Shown: piece after piece, positions 46,952 to 57,445 of the stretch | Position numbering within the stretch: position 1 is the stretch's first letter | How the letters are laid out: each line of letters begins with the position of its first letter | NCBI RefSeq assembly: GCF_003367235.1 | Contig: NZ_QRGP01000001.1 | Span: 1,240,001 to 1,304,000 of the forward strand | Length of the DNA stretch: 64,000 bases | Source of the DNA: Sphingorhabdus pulchriflava | GTDB lineage: Bacteria > Pseudomonadota > Alphaproteobacteria > Sphingomonadales > Sphingomonadaceae | Direction of reading: 5' to 3' | Position numbers and translations under genes: made by a program | The notes under the pieces: model-generated | Databases searched by the model: none | What the model was told of the DNA's origin: nothing | The model's input: only the letters and a program-made list of their open reading frames with translations

Positions 46952-48334
46952 TTACTCCCCCGCCCAAACAAAGGGCGTCAACCCCCGTTCGCGCTCGTTG
47001 AACACCAGCACCCGGCCTGCGGGTGGGGCGCTGCGTTGGGGGCAATCGGGGCGGGTGCAGGCGCGGCAGCCTAGGCCGATAGGGGTCGCCTCCCCCGCGC
47101 TCAGGTCTATGCCGCGTGCGGCGGCGAGTGGGGCGGCGAGTTGCGCGTCGATCCCCAGGCCGACGGCGAATTCGGCGCGGATGCCGCCTTCCCTGCCCGC
47201 CTGTGGTTGCACGGTACGCGCAATGGTGAACCAGCGGGTGGAGTCTTCCAGCTCGACCATATCCTTCACCAGATGGCCGGGCCGATCGAACGCGGTGTGC
47301 AGCCGCCAGAGCGGGCAGCGCGCGTCGCTTTCCACCAGCGGAGAGGCGCTGGCCCCGGCATAGCGTTTGCTGCTCTGCCCGGCGCGGTCGATGCGCAGCA
47401 TGAAAAATGGCAGGCCGCGCGCGCCGACGCGTTGCAACGTGGTCAGCCGGTGCGCGACCTGTTCAAAGCCGGCGCCGAAACGCCGCTGCAACAGCTCGAT
47501 ATCATAACCCGTGCCCTCGCACGCGCGCAGGAAACGGGCATAGGGCATCATCAGCGCTGCGGCGAAATAGCTGGTCAGATGGCGGCGATAGAAACGCTCG
47601 CTCGCGCGCTCGGCAAAGTCTGCGCCTTTGACAAGGCCGTCAATCTCCGCCCGCGCCTCCAGATTGGCGAGCTCGCTCGCGGCGGCAAAGGTGCGGCTGG
47701 CGGGATCGAGCAGTTCGGATAGCTGGAGCTGGCGCGCGTGCAGATCGAGCCGCTTGAGCCTGTCGGGCAGTACATCAACGGGCAGGATGCGGATGGAAAG
47801 CTGGTGCTTGACGCGGAGGCGTTCTGCGATGGCACCATAAAGGTCGGCATTGGCAAGGCGCAGCTCGTCCGCCAGCGCCTCTGCCTGCGCGTCGAGATCG
47901 GCGAAATGGTTCCGCCAACGCTCGATTTCGGCGCGGACGGCAGCGATGGCGTCGGCCTCTTGGCGCTGGCCAGCGCCCGACAGCCGGTCAAAAGCGCGGG
48001 CAAAGGCTTCGGCGGCGTCGGGGGCGGCGGCGATCCAGTCTTCGAGTTGCAGCTTGTCGAGGTTGAGATCGGCGAACAGCGGGTCGGCCAGGCGGCGGCG
48101 CAGCGCCTCTACCCCGCCGCCGGGGGTTGCGCCGGTCAGGCTGCGTGCGTCGAAATCGAAACGCTCGGCAAGCCGCAGCAGGATCGCGGCGGTCAACGGT
48201 CGCTGGTTGCGCTCGATCAGGTTGAGGTAGCTGGGCGATACCGCCAGCGCCTCCGCCATCGCGGTTTGCGTCAGCCCGTTAGACCGGCGGATGCGGCGGA
48301 CGGCGGCGCCGGCGAAAAGTTTCTGCTCTGCCAT
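46952..48334 (-). CDS. XRE-family ScfR/RamB-like regulator of carbon metabolism
   Basis: 460 residues. N-terminal Cro-type HTH (LTQTAMAEALAVSPSYLNLIERNQR), then an ImmA/IrrE-like domain in which the HExxH motif is lost (YRRHLTSYFAAALMM), and a C-terminal Cys cluster (CRACTRPDCPQR). This is the short-chain fatty-acyl regulator (ScfR/RamB) group, which controls glyoxylate and propionate pathways. It is divergent from isocitrate lyase, its probable target. The four cysteines could bind a metal or Fe-S cluster. Confidence 0.87.
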   Translation of the reverse strand: MAEQKLFAGAAVRRIRRSNGLTQTAMAEALAVSPSYLNLIERNQRPLTAAILLRLAERFDFDARSLTGATPGGGVEALRRRLADPLFADLNLDKLQLEDWIAAAPDAAEAFARAFDRLSGAGQRQEADAIAAVRAEIERWRNHFADLDAQAEALADELRLANADLYGAIAERLRVKHQLSIRILPVDVLPDRLKRLDLHARQLQLSELLDPASRTFAAASELANLEARAEIDGLVKGADFAERASERFYRRHLTSYFAAALMMPYARFLRACEGTGYDIELLQRRFGAGFEQVAHRLTTLQRVGARGLPFFMLRIDRAGQSSKRYAGASASPLVESDARCPLWRLHTAFDRPGHLVKDMVELEDSTRWFTIARTVQPQAGREGGIRAEFAVGLGIDAQLAAPLAAARGIDLSAGEATPIGLGCRACTRPDCPQRSAPPAGRVLVFNERERGLTPFVWAGE

Positions 48335-48342
48335 GTCGTCGC

Positions 48343-48486
48343 TTTGTCATAAATATTACTTTTTGACAAGATTAATGGTCATTTGTGCAACGCACACACA
48401 ACATTTTTGACAAATCAGACTCACGGAAGGTGCGCAAACATAGGTAAGTTGTTCCCATATCAGACCTCCCAAACAAGGATTTGTCA
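48343..48486. promoter_or_regulatory. Repeated TTTTTGACAA / TTTGTCA sites in the aceA-regulator gap
   Basis: In the 154-base divergent gap, TTTTTGACAA occurs at 48360-48369 and 48404-48413, 44 bases apart. The inverse TTTGTCA occurs at 48343-48349 and 48480-48486. The core TGACAAA is thus present four times, two in each orientation. Likely binding sites for the adjacent regulator acting on both promoters; one of them could instead be a -35 element. Confidence 0.45.
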
Positions 48487-48488
48487 CA

Positions 48489-50090
48489 ATGACCTATCAG
48501 GAAGAAATCAAGGCAGCAGGCCAACTCATCGGTTCGCAGAACGGAACATGGGATTCGATCAGCCCCGAATCCGTCGCCCGCATGCGCCTGCAAAACCGTT
48601 TCCAGACCGGTCTCGACATCGCCCGCTACACCGCGAAAATCATGCGCGAAGACATGGCTGCTTACGACGCCGACCCTGCCAATTACACCCAGTCATTGGG
48701 CTGCTGGCACGGCTTCATCGCGCAGCAGAAGATGATTTCGGTCAAGAAGCATTTCGGTACCACCAAGAAGCGTTACCTCTATCTCTCCGGCTGGATGATC
48801 GCCGCCCTGCGCAGCGAATTCGGCCCCCTGCCCGACCAGTCGATGCACGAAAAGACCAGCGTTCCCGCGCTGATCGAAGAACTCTACACCTTCCTGCGTC
48901 AGGCCGATAGCCGCGAACTCAACCTGCTCTTCCGCGACCTCGACAAGGCCCGCGAAACGGGAAATGCAGCGGCAGAAGCCGAGCTGCTGAACAAGATCGA
49001 GAATTACGAAACCCACGTCGTTCCGATCATTGCCGACATTGACGCAGGTTTCGGCAATGCCGAGGCAACCTATCTCCTTGCTAAGAAGATGATCGAAGCC
49101 GGTGCCTGCGCCCTGCAGATCGAAAACCAGGTTTCGGACGAAAAGCAATGCGGCCACCAGGATGGCAAGGTCACCGTGCCACATGAGGATTTCCTGCAGA
49201 AGATCCGCGCCTGCCGCTATGCCTTCCTCGAACTCGGTGTTCCCGATGGCATCATCGTTGCCCGCACCGACTCGCTCGGCGCTGGCCTGACCAAGCAGAT
49301 TGCGGTGTCCAAGGAACCCGGCGATCTGGGCGATCTGTATAACAGCTTCCTCGATTGCGAAGAAATCGACCCGGCAACCGCGCAGAATGGCGATGTCATC
49401 CTCAACCGCAACGGCAAACTGCTGAAGCCGAAGCGCCTGCCTTCAAACCTCTTCCAGTTCCGTTCAGGAACCGGCGAAGACCGTTGCGTGCTCGATTGCA
49501 TCACCTCGCTTCAAAACGGCGCCGACCTGATCTGGATCGAAACTGAAAAGCCGCATATCGAGCAGATTGCCGGCATGGTCGACCGCATCCGCGAAGTCGT
49601 TCCCAATGCGAAACTCGCTTACAACAACTCGCCCAGCTTCAACTGGACGCTCAATTTCCGCCAGCAGGTGTTCGATGCATGGACCGCCGAAGGCAAGGAC
49701 GTGTCGACCTATGACCGTGCGAACCTAATGAGCGCATCCTATGACGAAACCGATCTGGGTATCGAAGCCGACCGCCGCATCCAGACTTTCCAGCGCGATG
49801 CTGCAAAGCGGGCGGGCATCTTCCACCACCTGATCACCCTGCCGACCTATCACACCGCAGCGCTCAGCACCGACAACCTTGCCAAGGATTATTTCGGCGA
49901 AATGGGCATGCTTGGTTATGTCGCAGGCGTCCAGCGCAAGGAAATCCGCCAGGGCATCGCCTGCGTCAAGCACCAGAACATGTCCGGTTCCGACATTGGC
50001 GATGATCATAAGGAATATTTCGCCGGTGAAGCAGCCCTGAAAGCGGGTGGCAAGGACAACACTATGAACCAGTTCGCCAACGCGGCCTGA
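48489..50090 (+). CDS. aceA: Isocitrate lyase
   Basis: 533 residues, the longer Pseudomonas aeruginosa-like form (about 531). The catalytic cysteine lies in DEKQCGHQDGKVTVPHEDF, with IVARTDSLGAGLTKQIA following. IVPIIADIDAGFGNAEATYLL-type metal-binding residues are present. Splits isocitrate into succinate and glyoxylate, the first step of the glyoxylate shunt used on acetate or fatty acids. Malate synthase is not in the window. Divergent from the ScfR/RamB-like regulator. Confidence 0.96.
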   Translation: MTYQEEIKAAGQLIGSQNGTWDSISPESVARMRLQNRFQTGLDIARYTAKIMREDMAAYDADPANYTQSLGCWHGFIAQQKMISVKKHFGTTKKRYLYLSGWMIAALRSEFGPLPDQSMHEKTSVPALIEELYTFLRQADSRELNLLFRDLDKARETGNAAAEAELLNKIENYETHVVPIIADIDAGFGNAEATYLLAKKMIEAGACALQIENQVSDEKQCGHQDGKVTVPHEDFLQKIRACRYAFLELGVPDGIIVARTDSLGAGLTKQIAVSKEPGDLGDLYNSFLDCEEIDPATAQNGDVILNRNGKLLKPKRLPSNLFQFRSGTGEDRCVLDCITSLQNGADLIWIETEKPHIEQIAGMVDRIREVVPNAKLAYNNSPSFNWTLNFRQQVFDAWTAEGKDVSTYDRANLMSASYDETDLGIEADRRIQTFQRDAAKRAGIFHHLITLPTYHTAALSTDNLAKDYFGEMGMLGYVAGVQRKEIRQGIACVKHQNMSGSDIGDDHKEYFAGEAALKAGGKDNTMNQFANAA

Positions 50091-50115
50091 TTTAATTGTC
50101 GAAAAGGAGTTAGCT

Positions 50116-50277
50116 ATGAGTGAACCAGCACGTTCCCGCGCAGTCCTTTCAACCGAGGACTTCAAGCTGATCCGCAAGGCGCTCGCGCAATATCTGCCCA
50201 CTGTGAAAGATGGCGAAGAATCGAAGAAATTCGCCCGCCTCTACCACCGCTTGGGGAGCGCCGCCAAACTGGGTTGA
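50116..50277 (+). CDS. Small protein downstream of isocitrate lyase
   Basis: 53 codons, ATG at 50116 with AAAAGGAG seven bases upstream, 25 bases after the aceA stop and before a strong terminator. The product begins MSEPARSRAVLSTEDFKLIR and ends RLYHRLGSAAKLG; it is soluble, helical and basic. I do not recognise a family. Good ribosome site, normal codon use and a terminator right after it support a real gene co-transcribed with aceA. Confidence 0.7.
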   Translation: MSEPARSRAVLSTEDFKLIRKALAQYLPTVKDGEESKKFARLYHRLGSAAKLG

Positions 50278-50307
50278 ACAAGTTTTCCTGGGGAGGAAAA
50301 ACCACCT

Positions 50308-50342
50308 AAAGCCGCCGGTGAACAGACCGGCGGCTTTTTTTT
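50308..50342 (+). terminator. Rho-independent terminator of aceA unit
   Basis: GCCGCCGGT at 50311-50319 pairs with ACCGGCGGC at 50326-50334 around a six-base loop. An eight-T run follows at 50335-50342, and AAA precedes the stem. A textbook intrinsic terminator 34 bases after the small gene. Confidence 0.93.
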
Positions 50343-50419
50343 CGTTCCGCCACCAATCAATCGTTTCTTAACGATAAAGCTATAGAAATCCGGCTGCGTT
50401 TTGTGAATTTGAGGTTGTT

Positions 50420-50827
50420 GTGGACAATATCCAGAAAAGCATAGTCGCCGTTCTTTGCGTCGCAGCATTTGCTGCGCTGATCGTCCCGTCAGGAACCAGT
50501 TTTGAAACCAATAAACCGGTTGCTCCGGAAGCGCCCGTGGTAGCGCCGCAAACTCAAGCGGCTCAGGCTCCGGCGGAGACGCCTGAAGAGGCAAGCGACG
50601 AATATGCGTCGCAAGACGAAGGGGCGGAAGGCCCCGACGAATTTGAAACCTTTGGACAGCCCATGAATGACGCGGTCCCCTTGGGTGCCAGCGCCAATTC
50701 AAATCAGACTGAATCGCCGCAGAGTAATTTACCCGAGGGAGCCCTCAACAGTTCATCGACTGTCGGGCAAAATTATGCCGATCAGGTTGCAGGCGCACCG
50801 ATCAGGACGAACCAGCCTGTAGAGTGA
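50420..50827 (+). CDS. Small exported acidic protein, unknown
   Basis: 135 residues from GTG 50420 with GAGG six bases upstream. One N-terminal hydrophobic segment (SIVAVLCVAAFAALIVPSG) serves as signal or anchor. The remainder is low-complexity, rich in Pro, Ala, Glu and Gln, and likely disordered. No known family recognised. It stands alone between the aceA terminator and the katG terminator. Confidence 0.6.
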   Translation: MDNIQKSIVAVLCVAAFAALIVPSGTSFETNKPVAPEAPVVAPQTQAAQAPAETPEEASDEYASQDEGAEGPDEFETFGQPMNDAVPLGASANSNQTESPQSNLPEGALNSSSTVGQNYADQVAGAPIRTNQPVE

Positions 50828-50869
50828 CACATAAGTTCTTCAGCACCTGCGGGTGTCGAGAACAATAAA

Positions 50870-50900
50870 GGGGCTGCCACACATCAAGCACGGCAGCCCC
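50870..50900 (-). terminator. Terminator hairpin between katG and the small exported gene
   Basis: GGGGCTGCC at 50870-50878 pairs with GGCAGCCCC at 50892-50900. On the minus strand the stem is followed by TTTATT, making it the probable katG terminator. On the plus strand it is followed by CATTTTC, so it may stop transcription in both directions. Confidence 0.8.
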
Positions 50901-50918
50901 CATTTTCTCATCTAGTGA

Positions 50919-53171
<2,253 letters not shown>

Positions 53172-53280
53172 CTATCTCAACCCCATGACAATGCCATCGA
53201 CTTTTTCCTTGCACTGTTATCGACTAAATCGATTGCCCAAGTGACAAAGTTCGAATTTTTCGAAGATGAGTTGCATTCGA

Positions 53281-54066
53281 CTATTGAGCCGTCCAGCCCC
53301 CATCCATTGAGAGATTGGCGCCGGTGATGGCTCCTGCCGCATCACTACACAGATAAACTGCCAACGAAGCCAATTGCTCCACCTGCACAAATTGCTTCTG
53401 CGGCTGTGCGGCGAGTAGCACGTCGTTGATTACCTGATCGCGGGTTAACCCTCGCGCTTTCATAGTATCGGGAATCTGGTTTTCGACCAGCGATGTCCAG
53501 ACATAGCCCGGACAGATATTGTTGACGGTGATGCCATCACGGGCGACTTCCAACGCAATGGTTTTGGTTAAACCAGCAATGCCGTGCTTTGCGGCATTGT
53601 ACGCGCTCTTGAACGGCGATGCGACGAGGCTGTGCATCGAACCGGTGTTGATGATGCGGCCCCAACCCTTTTCCTTCATCGCGGGCACAACTGCCTTGGT
53701 CGTGTGAAAGGCAGACGACAGGATGATTGCGATGATTGCATCCCATTTATCCTCAGGGAATGTATCGACTGGCGAGACATGCTGTATGCCGGCGTTGTTG
53801 ATCAATATGTCAGGTGTGCCCAATTTGGCGGTGCAATCGGCGACCATCGCACGAATTTCCTCCGGCTTGGTCATATCCGCTGGCGAATAAAGCGCGCCTG
53901 CATTGCTAGTGCGGATCAGCTCTTCGACATGCCCCTGGATCTCGGCCGCACCGCCAAAGCCGTTGATCATCACGTTGGCGCCTTCGGCGGCCAGCGCCCG
54001 CGCATAGCCCAGACCTATGCCCGATGTGGAGCCGGTAATCAGAGCGGTTTTGCCTTTGAGAAACAT
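53281..54066 (-). CDS. 3-hydroxybutyrate dehydrogenase (SDR family)
   Basis: 261 residues from ATG 54066 with AAGGA upstream. NAD-binding TGSTSGIGLGYARALA, NNAGIQHVSPVDTFPEDKW, catalytic Tyr-Lys in SAYNAAKHGIAGLTK, and NNICPGYVWTSLVENQI, matching bacterial D-3-hydroxybutyrate dehydrogenases closely. Oxidises 3-hydroxybutyrate to acetoacetate during polyhydroxybutyrate use. No PHB genes are adjacent. It runs alone, opposite to the metallopeptidase gene. Confidence 0.9.
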   Translation of the reverse strand: MFLKGKTALITGSTSGIGLGYARALAAEGANVMINGFGGAAEIQGHVEELIRTSNAGALYSPADMTKPEEIRAMVADCTAKLGTPDILINNAGIQHVSPVDTFPEDKWDAIIAIILSSAFHTTKAVVPAMKEKGWGRIINTGSMHSLVASPFKSAYNAAKHGIAGLTKTIALEVARDGITVNNICPGYVWTSLVENQIPDTMKARGLTRDQVINDVLLAAQPQKQFVQVEQLASLAVYLCSDAAGAITGANLSMDGGWTAQ

Positions 54067-54167
54067 GGGAGAAGTCCTTTGCGGTACTGTTTGTAAATCC
54101 GCCTTCTTCCTTGCGCTTTTGTGGCAAAACCGCAATGCTTGATTGACCGCGACCAGGGAGAATCGCC

Positions 54168-55067
54168 ATGCGCCTCGACGATCTTGATCCAAGCAGCAAC
54201 ACCCGAGACCACGGTACCGGTGGCGGAGGTTTCAGCATGGGGGGCGGCGGAGGCGGCATGGGCTCGCTGATATTCGGGCTGCTTCCTCTATTGTTCGGCC
54301 GAAAAATGGGCTGCGGCACATTACTGATTTTGGCAGTCGTGGGCTATTTCCTGTTTTCGAGCGGCATGCTCAATCTCGGCGGTACCGGAATGGCACCTAC
54401 CGAAACGGCACAGCAGGGTGCCGGCGGCAACCAGGCCTGCGACACGCAGGAAGAGCTCTTTGCCTGCCGTGTTCTCAAATCGACTGAGGACACATGGGGC
54501 GCCCTGTTTGCGCAAGCTGGCCAGCGCTACCAGCCAACCACCCTGAATTTCTATCAGCAAGGCACACAGTCCGGCTGCGGGTCGGCACAATCGGCAATGG
54601 GGCCATTCTATTGCCCAGCCGACCAAGGGGTCTATCTCGACACGACCTTCTTCCAGCAAATGCAACAGATGAGCGGCGGCGGCGATTTCGCTTATGCCTA
54701 TGTTATCGCGCATGAAGTCGGCCATCATATCCAGAATTTGACGGGCGTCGCCGATCAGGTCCGCCGTGCACAGGCTCGCGCCAGTCAGGCCGAAGGCAAC
54801 GCGCTCCAAGTGCGGATGGAATTGCAGGCAGATTGCTATGCTGGTGTTTGGGCCGCCAAAAATGCCGCCCGCATAGAGCCGGGCGACATCGAAGAAGGCA
54901 TGCGCGCCGCCCATGCCATTGGCGACGACAAGCTGATGCGCGATGCGGGACGTGCGCCGGTCGAGAGCATGTTCACGCATGGGACCAGCGAACAGCGTAT
55001 GGCAGCTTTGAAACAGGGTTTGCAGAGCGGTGATCCCAACAGCTGCGACTATTTCCGGAGCAATTGA
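54168..55067 (+). CDS. Neutral zinc metallopeptidase (YpfJ/KPN_02809 family)
   Basis: 299 residues. Gly-rich N-terminus, one membrane helix about 48-66, then the peptidase domain with zinc motif HEVGHH (His182, Glu183, His186) and QADCYAGVWA supplying further ligands. Membrane-anchored, active part outside the cytoplasm. Substrate unknown. The ATG follows GGGAG by seven bases. Fifteen bases separate it from the flavoenzyme gene downstream. Confidence 0.92.
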   Translation: MRLDDLDPSSNTRDHGTGGGGFSMGGGGGGMGSLIFGLLPLLFGRKMGCGTLLILAVVGYFLFSSGMLNLGGTGMAPTETAQQGAGGNQACDTQEELFACRVLKSTEDTWGALFAQAGQRYQPTTLNFYQQGTQSGCGSAQSAMGPFYCPADQGVYLDTTFFQQMQQMSGGGDFAYAYVIAHEVGHHIQNLTGVADQVRRAQARASQAEGNALQVRMELQADCYAGVWAAKNAARIEPGDIEEGMRAAHAIGDDKLMRDAGRAPVESMFTHGTSEQRMAALKQGLQSGDPNSCDYFRSN

Positions 55068-55082
55068 CGAGGGGGCGTACCA

Positions 55083-56297
55083 ATGAAGCTAACGCGACGC
55101 GAGACGCTTGCTGCGGCGGGCGCTATCGGACTTGCGACCCAGGCCAAAGCAGCAATCCCCGACTCCGCTACCGTTGACGTTGCCGTCATCGGTGCTGGCG
55201 TGTTTGGCGCGTGGAGTGCGTGGCACCTGAAGAAAGCAGGCTTGTCTGTTGCTTTGTTCGATCAATATTCGCCGGGAAATGCACGTTCCTCCTCTGGAGG
55301 GGAAAGCCGGGTGGTCCGGGTCAGCTATGGCGGCGATCCACTCTATTCGAGCATGGCTGTGGACTCGCTTGCACAATGGGATGCCCTTTCGGCGCGCCAA
55401 TCACAGCCCATCCTGCATAAAGTCGGCGTGCTGTGGTTTGCTGCCAAGGAAGACGCGTCATTTCATCAGAGCCTTGATTGGCTGCGAGCCTCCGGACTCG
55501 ACCGATGGGAGGGCGATGCCGCAGCGATGCGCGAACGTTTCCCGCAGATGCGCTTTGCCGACAATGAATTGGGTTTCCTCGAAACCGGAACCGGCGCGTT
55601 GATCGCTGGGCGCGGCGTGCAAGCTGTTGTGGCTGATGCTGGGCTTGAGGCAGTACGCGCCAAGATTGGTCAGCCCAAGAAACTTTCGAACGGACTTTAT
55701 CAGATCGGCGACCGAACAGCTCGGCATTTGGTCTATGCCTGCGGCCCTTGGCTGCCAAAGATTTTTCCAGAAGTTCTTGGCGGACGGATATTTGTTACCC
55801 GTCAGGAGGTTTTCCATTTCGGGGCCGCCCCCGGGGATAGCCGGTTTGCCTCCCCCTCCCTTCCCGTCTGGGCAGACTCGAATGCCCAGGATTTCGCCTA
55901 TGGCTTTCCCGATCTGGAAGGTCAGGGATTCAAGATGGCTTTCGACACCCATGGCGAAGAAGTCGACCCCGACACCCAAAGCAGGCAGTTATCGGCGGAA
56001 GGGATCGCTAGGGCGCGCAGCTACCTCAAAATCCGCTTTCCGGATCTTGCCGATGCACCGCTGATCCATTCGCGCGTTTGCCAATATGAGAACAGCTCAA
56101 ACGGCGATTTCCTGATCGATCAGCTGCCCGGCCACGACAATGTCTGGTTGGTCGGTGGCGGGTCAGGCCATGGCTTTAAGCATGGTCCGGCAGTTGGCAA
56201 ACGCGTCGCCGCACATATCCTAAACCCTGTAACCGCGGTCGAGCCCCGTTTCTCGCTCGCCACTAAAGCGACCAAGCAGAACCGGACCGTTTACTAA
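55083..56297 (+). CDS. Tat-exported FAD-dependent amine/amino-acid oxidase (sarcosine oxidase-like)
   Basis: 404 residues. The N-terminus TRRETLAAAGAIGLATQAKA is a twin-arginine signal. DAO-type FAD domain: VAVIGAGVFGAWSAWHL, SSGGESRVVRVSYGGDPLY. Near the C-terminus RVCQYENSSNGDFLID carries a Cys at the site where monomeric sarcosine oxidases bind FAD covalently, then GGGSGHGFKHGP. Likely oxidises N-methyl or secondary amines in the periplasm; substrate unknown. Its stop overlaps the start of the hydroxyacid oxidase (TAATG). Confidence 0.85.
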   Translation: MKLTRRETLAAAGAIGLATQAKAAIPDSATVDVAVIGAGVFGAWSAWHLKKAGLSVALFDQYSPGNARSSSGGESRVVRVSYGGDPLYSSMAVDSLAQWDALSARQSQPILHKVGVLWFAAKEDASFHQSLDWLRASGLDRWEGDAAAMRERFPQMRFADNELGFLETGTGALIAGRGVQAVVADAGLEAVRAKIGQPKKLSNGLYQIGDRTARHLVYACGPWLPKIFPEVLGGRIFVTRQEVFHFGAAPGDSRFASPSLPVWADSNAQDFAYGFPDLEGQGFKMAFDTHGEEVDPDTQSRQLSAEGIARARSYLKIRFPDLADAPLIHSRVCQYENSSNGDFLIDQLPGHDNVWLVGGGSGHGFKHGPAVGKRVAAHILNPVTAVEPRFSLATKATKQNRTVY

Positions 56298-57445
56298 TGC
56301 GCCTTTCCGACTGCCACAATGTCGAGGATTTTCGCCGACTGGCACAACGTCGCCTGCCTTCGCCCATTTTCCACTATATCGACGGAGCGGGTGATGATGA
56401 GGTCACCAAAGGACGTAATACCTCGTCATTCGGCGATTGTGATCTGGTGCCCAATGTTCTCGCCGGCGTTGAAAACATCGACATGTCGACAACGGTAATG
56501 GGCAAGAAGATCGGCATGCCGTTATTTCTCTCTCCCACAGCGTTGCAGCGGCTGTTCCACTGGCAGGGCGAGCGTGCTGTGGCCGCGGTCGCCGAACGAT
56601 TCAACACCTGGTTCGGTATCTCCAGCCTTGCGACGGTGAGCATCGAAGAGGTCGGAGCGGCGATCAAGACACCCAAGATGTTCCAGCTTTATATCCACAA
56701 GGACAAAGGGCTGAACAAATCGATGGTCGAACGCTGCAAGGCGGCGAATTTCGATGCCATCACTTTGACGGTCGACACCATCGTTGCGGGAAATCGCGAA
56801 CGCTGTTTGCGTACCGGCTTCACCTCTCCACCGCGCTTCACGCCTTCGTCGGTGTTCAGCTATGCCACCCATCCCGGCTGGGTGATGAACTATCTGTTGC
56901 GCGAGAAGTTTTCGCTGCCCAATCTCTCAACCCATGTCAGCGAAGGCACCAATGTCGCGGTGTCGGTCGCCGATTATTTCAACACGATGCTCGACCAGTC
57001 GATGGACTGGAAAATGGCCGAGGCGATCCGCGCAGAATGGGGCGGGCAGTTTTGCCTGAAGGGCGTGATGTCGGTCGAAGATGCAAAGCGGGCAGTCGAT
57101 ATTGGCGCCACCGCAATCATGGTTTCCAACCACGGCGGACGGCAATTGGATGGTTCGCGCTCACCTTTCGATCAGATCGCCGAAATCGCCGATGCCGTCG
57201 GTGGAAAAATCGACATCATCTGCGATGGCGGTGTGCGGCGCGGCACGCATGTGCTCAAAGCTTTAGCGGCAGGTGCTACAGCCTGCTCGGGTGGCAGGCT
57301 TTATCTTTATGCTTTGGCTGCTGCGGGCGAAACCGGGGTTGACCGTGTGGTCGGCAAGCTGCGCGACGAGATCGAACGCGGCATGAAACTCATGGGTGTC
57401 CGATCCGTCGCTGAACTCGATAGCTCTATGCTCCGCTGGCGCTAG
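56297..57445 (+). CDS. FMN-dependent alpha-hydroxy-acid dehydrogenase (L-lactate dehydrogenase type)
   Basis: 382 residues. The active-site stretch SNHGGRQLDGS (catalytic His, substrate Arg), FQLYIHKDKGLNKSMVERCK, TVDTIVAGNRERCLRTG and the phosphate site CDGGVRRGTHVLKAL fit the FMN hydroxy-acid oxidase family (LldD, mandelate dehydrogenase, glycolate oxidase). Oxidises a 2-hydroxy acid to the 2-oxo acid. Coupled to the preceding FAD enzyme by TAATG. The last 20 bases overlap the convergent creD gene. Confidence 0.9.
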   Translation: MRLSDCHNVEDFRRLAQRRLPSPIFHYIDGAGDDEVTKGRNTSSFGDCDLVPNVLAGVENIDMSTTVMGKKIGMPLFLSPTALQRLFHWQGERAVAAVAERFNTWFGISSLATVSIEEVGAAIKTPKMFQLYIHKDKGLNKSMVERCKAANFDAITLTVDTIVAGNRERCLRTGFTSPPRFTPSSVFSYATHPGWVMNYLLREKFSLPNLSTHVSEGTNVAVSVADYFNTMLDQSMDWKMAEAIRAEWGGQFCLKGVMSVEDAKRAVDIGATAIMVSNHGGRQLDGSRSPFDQIAEIADAVGGKIDIICDGGVRRGTHVLKALAAGATACSGGRLYLYALAAAGETGVDRVVGKLRDEIERGMKLMGVRSVAELDSSMLRWR

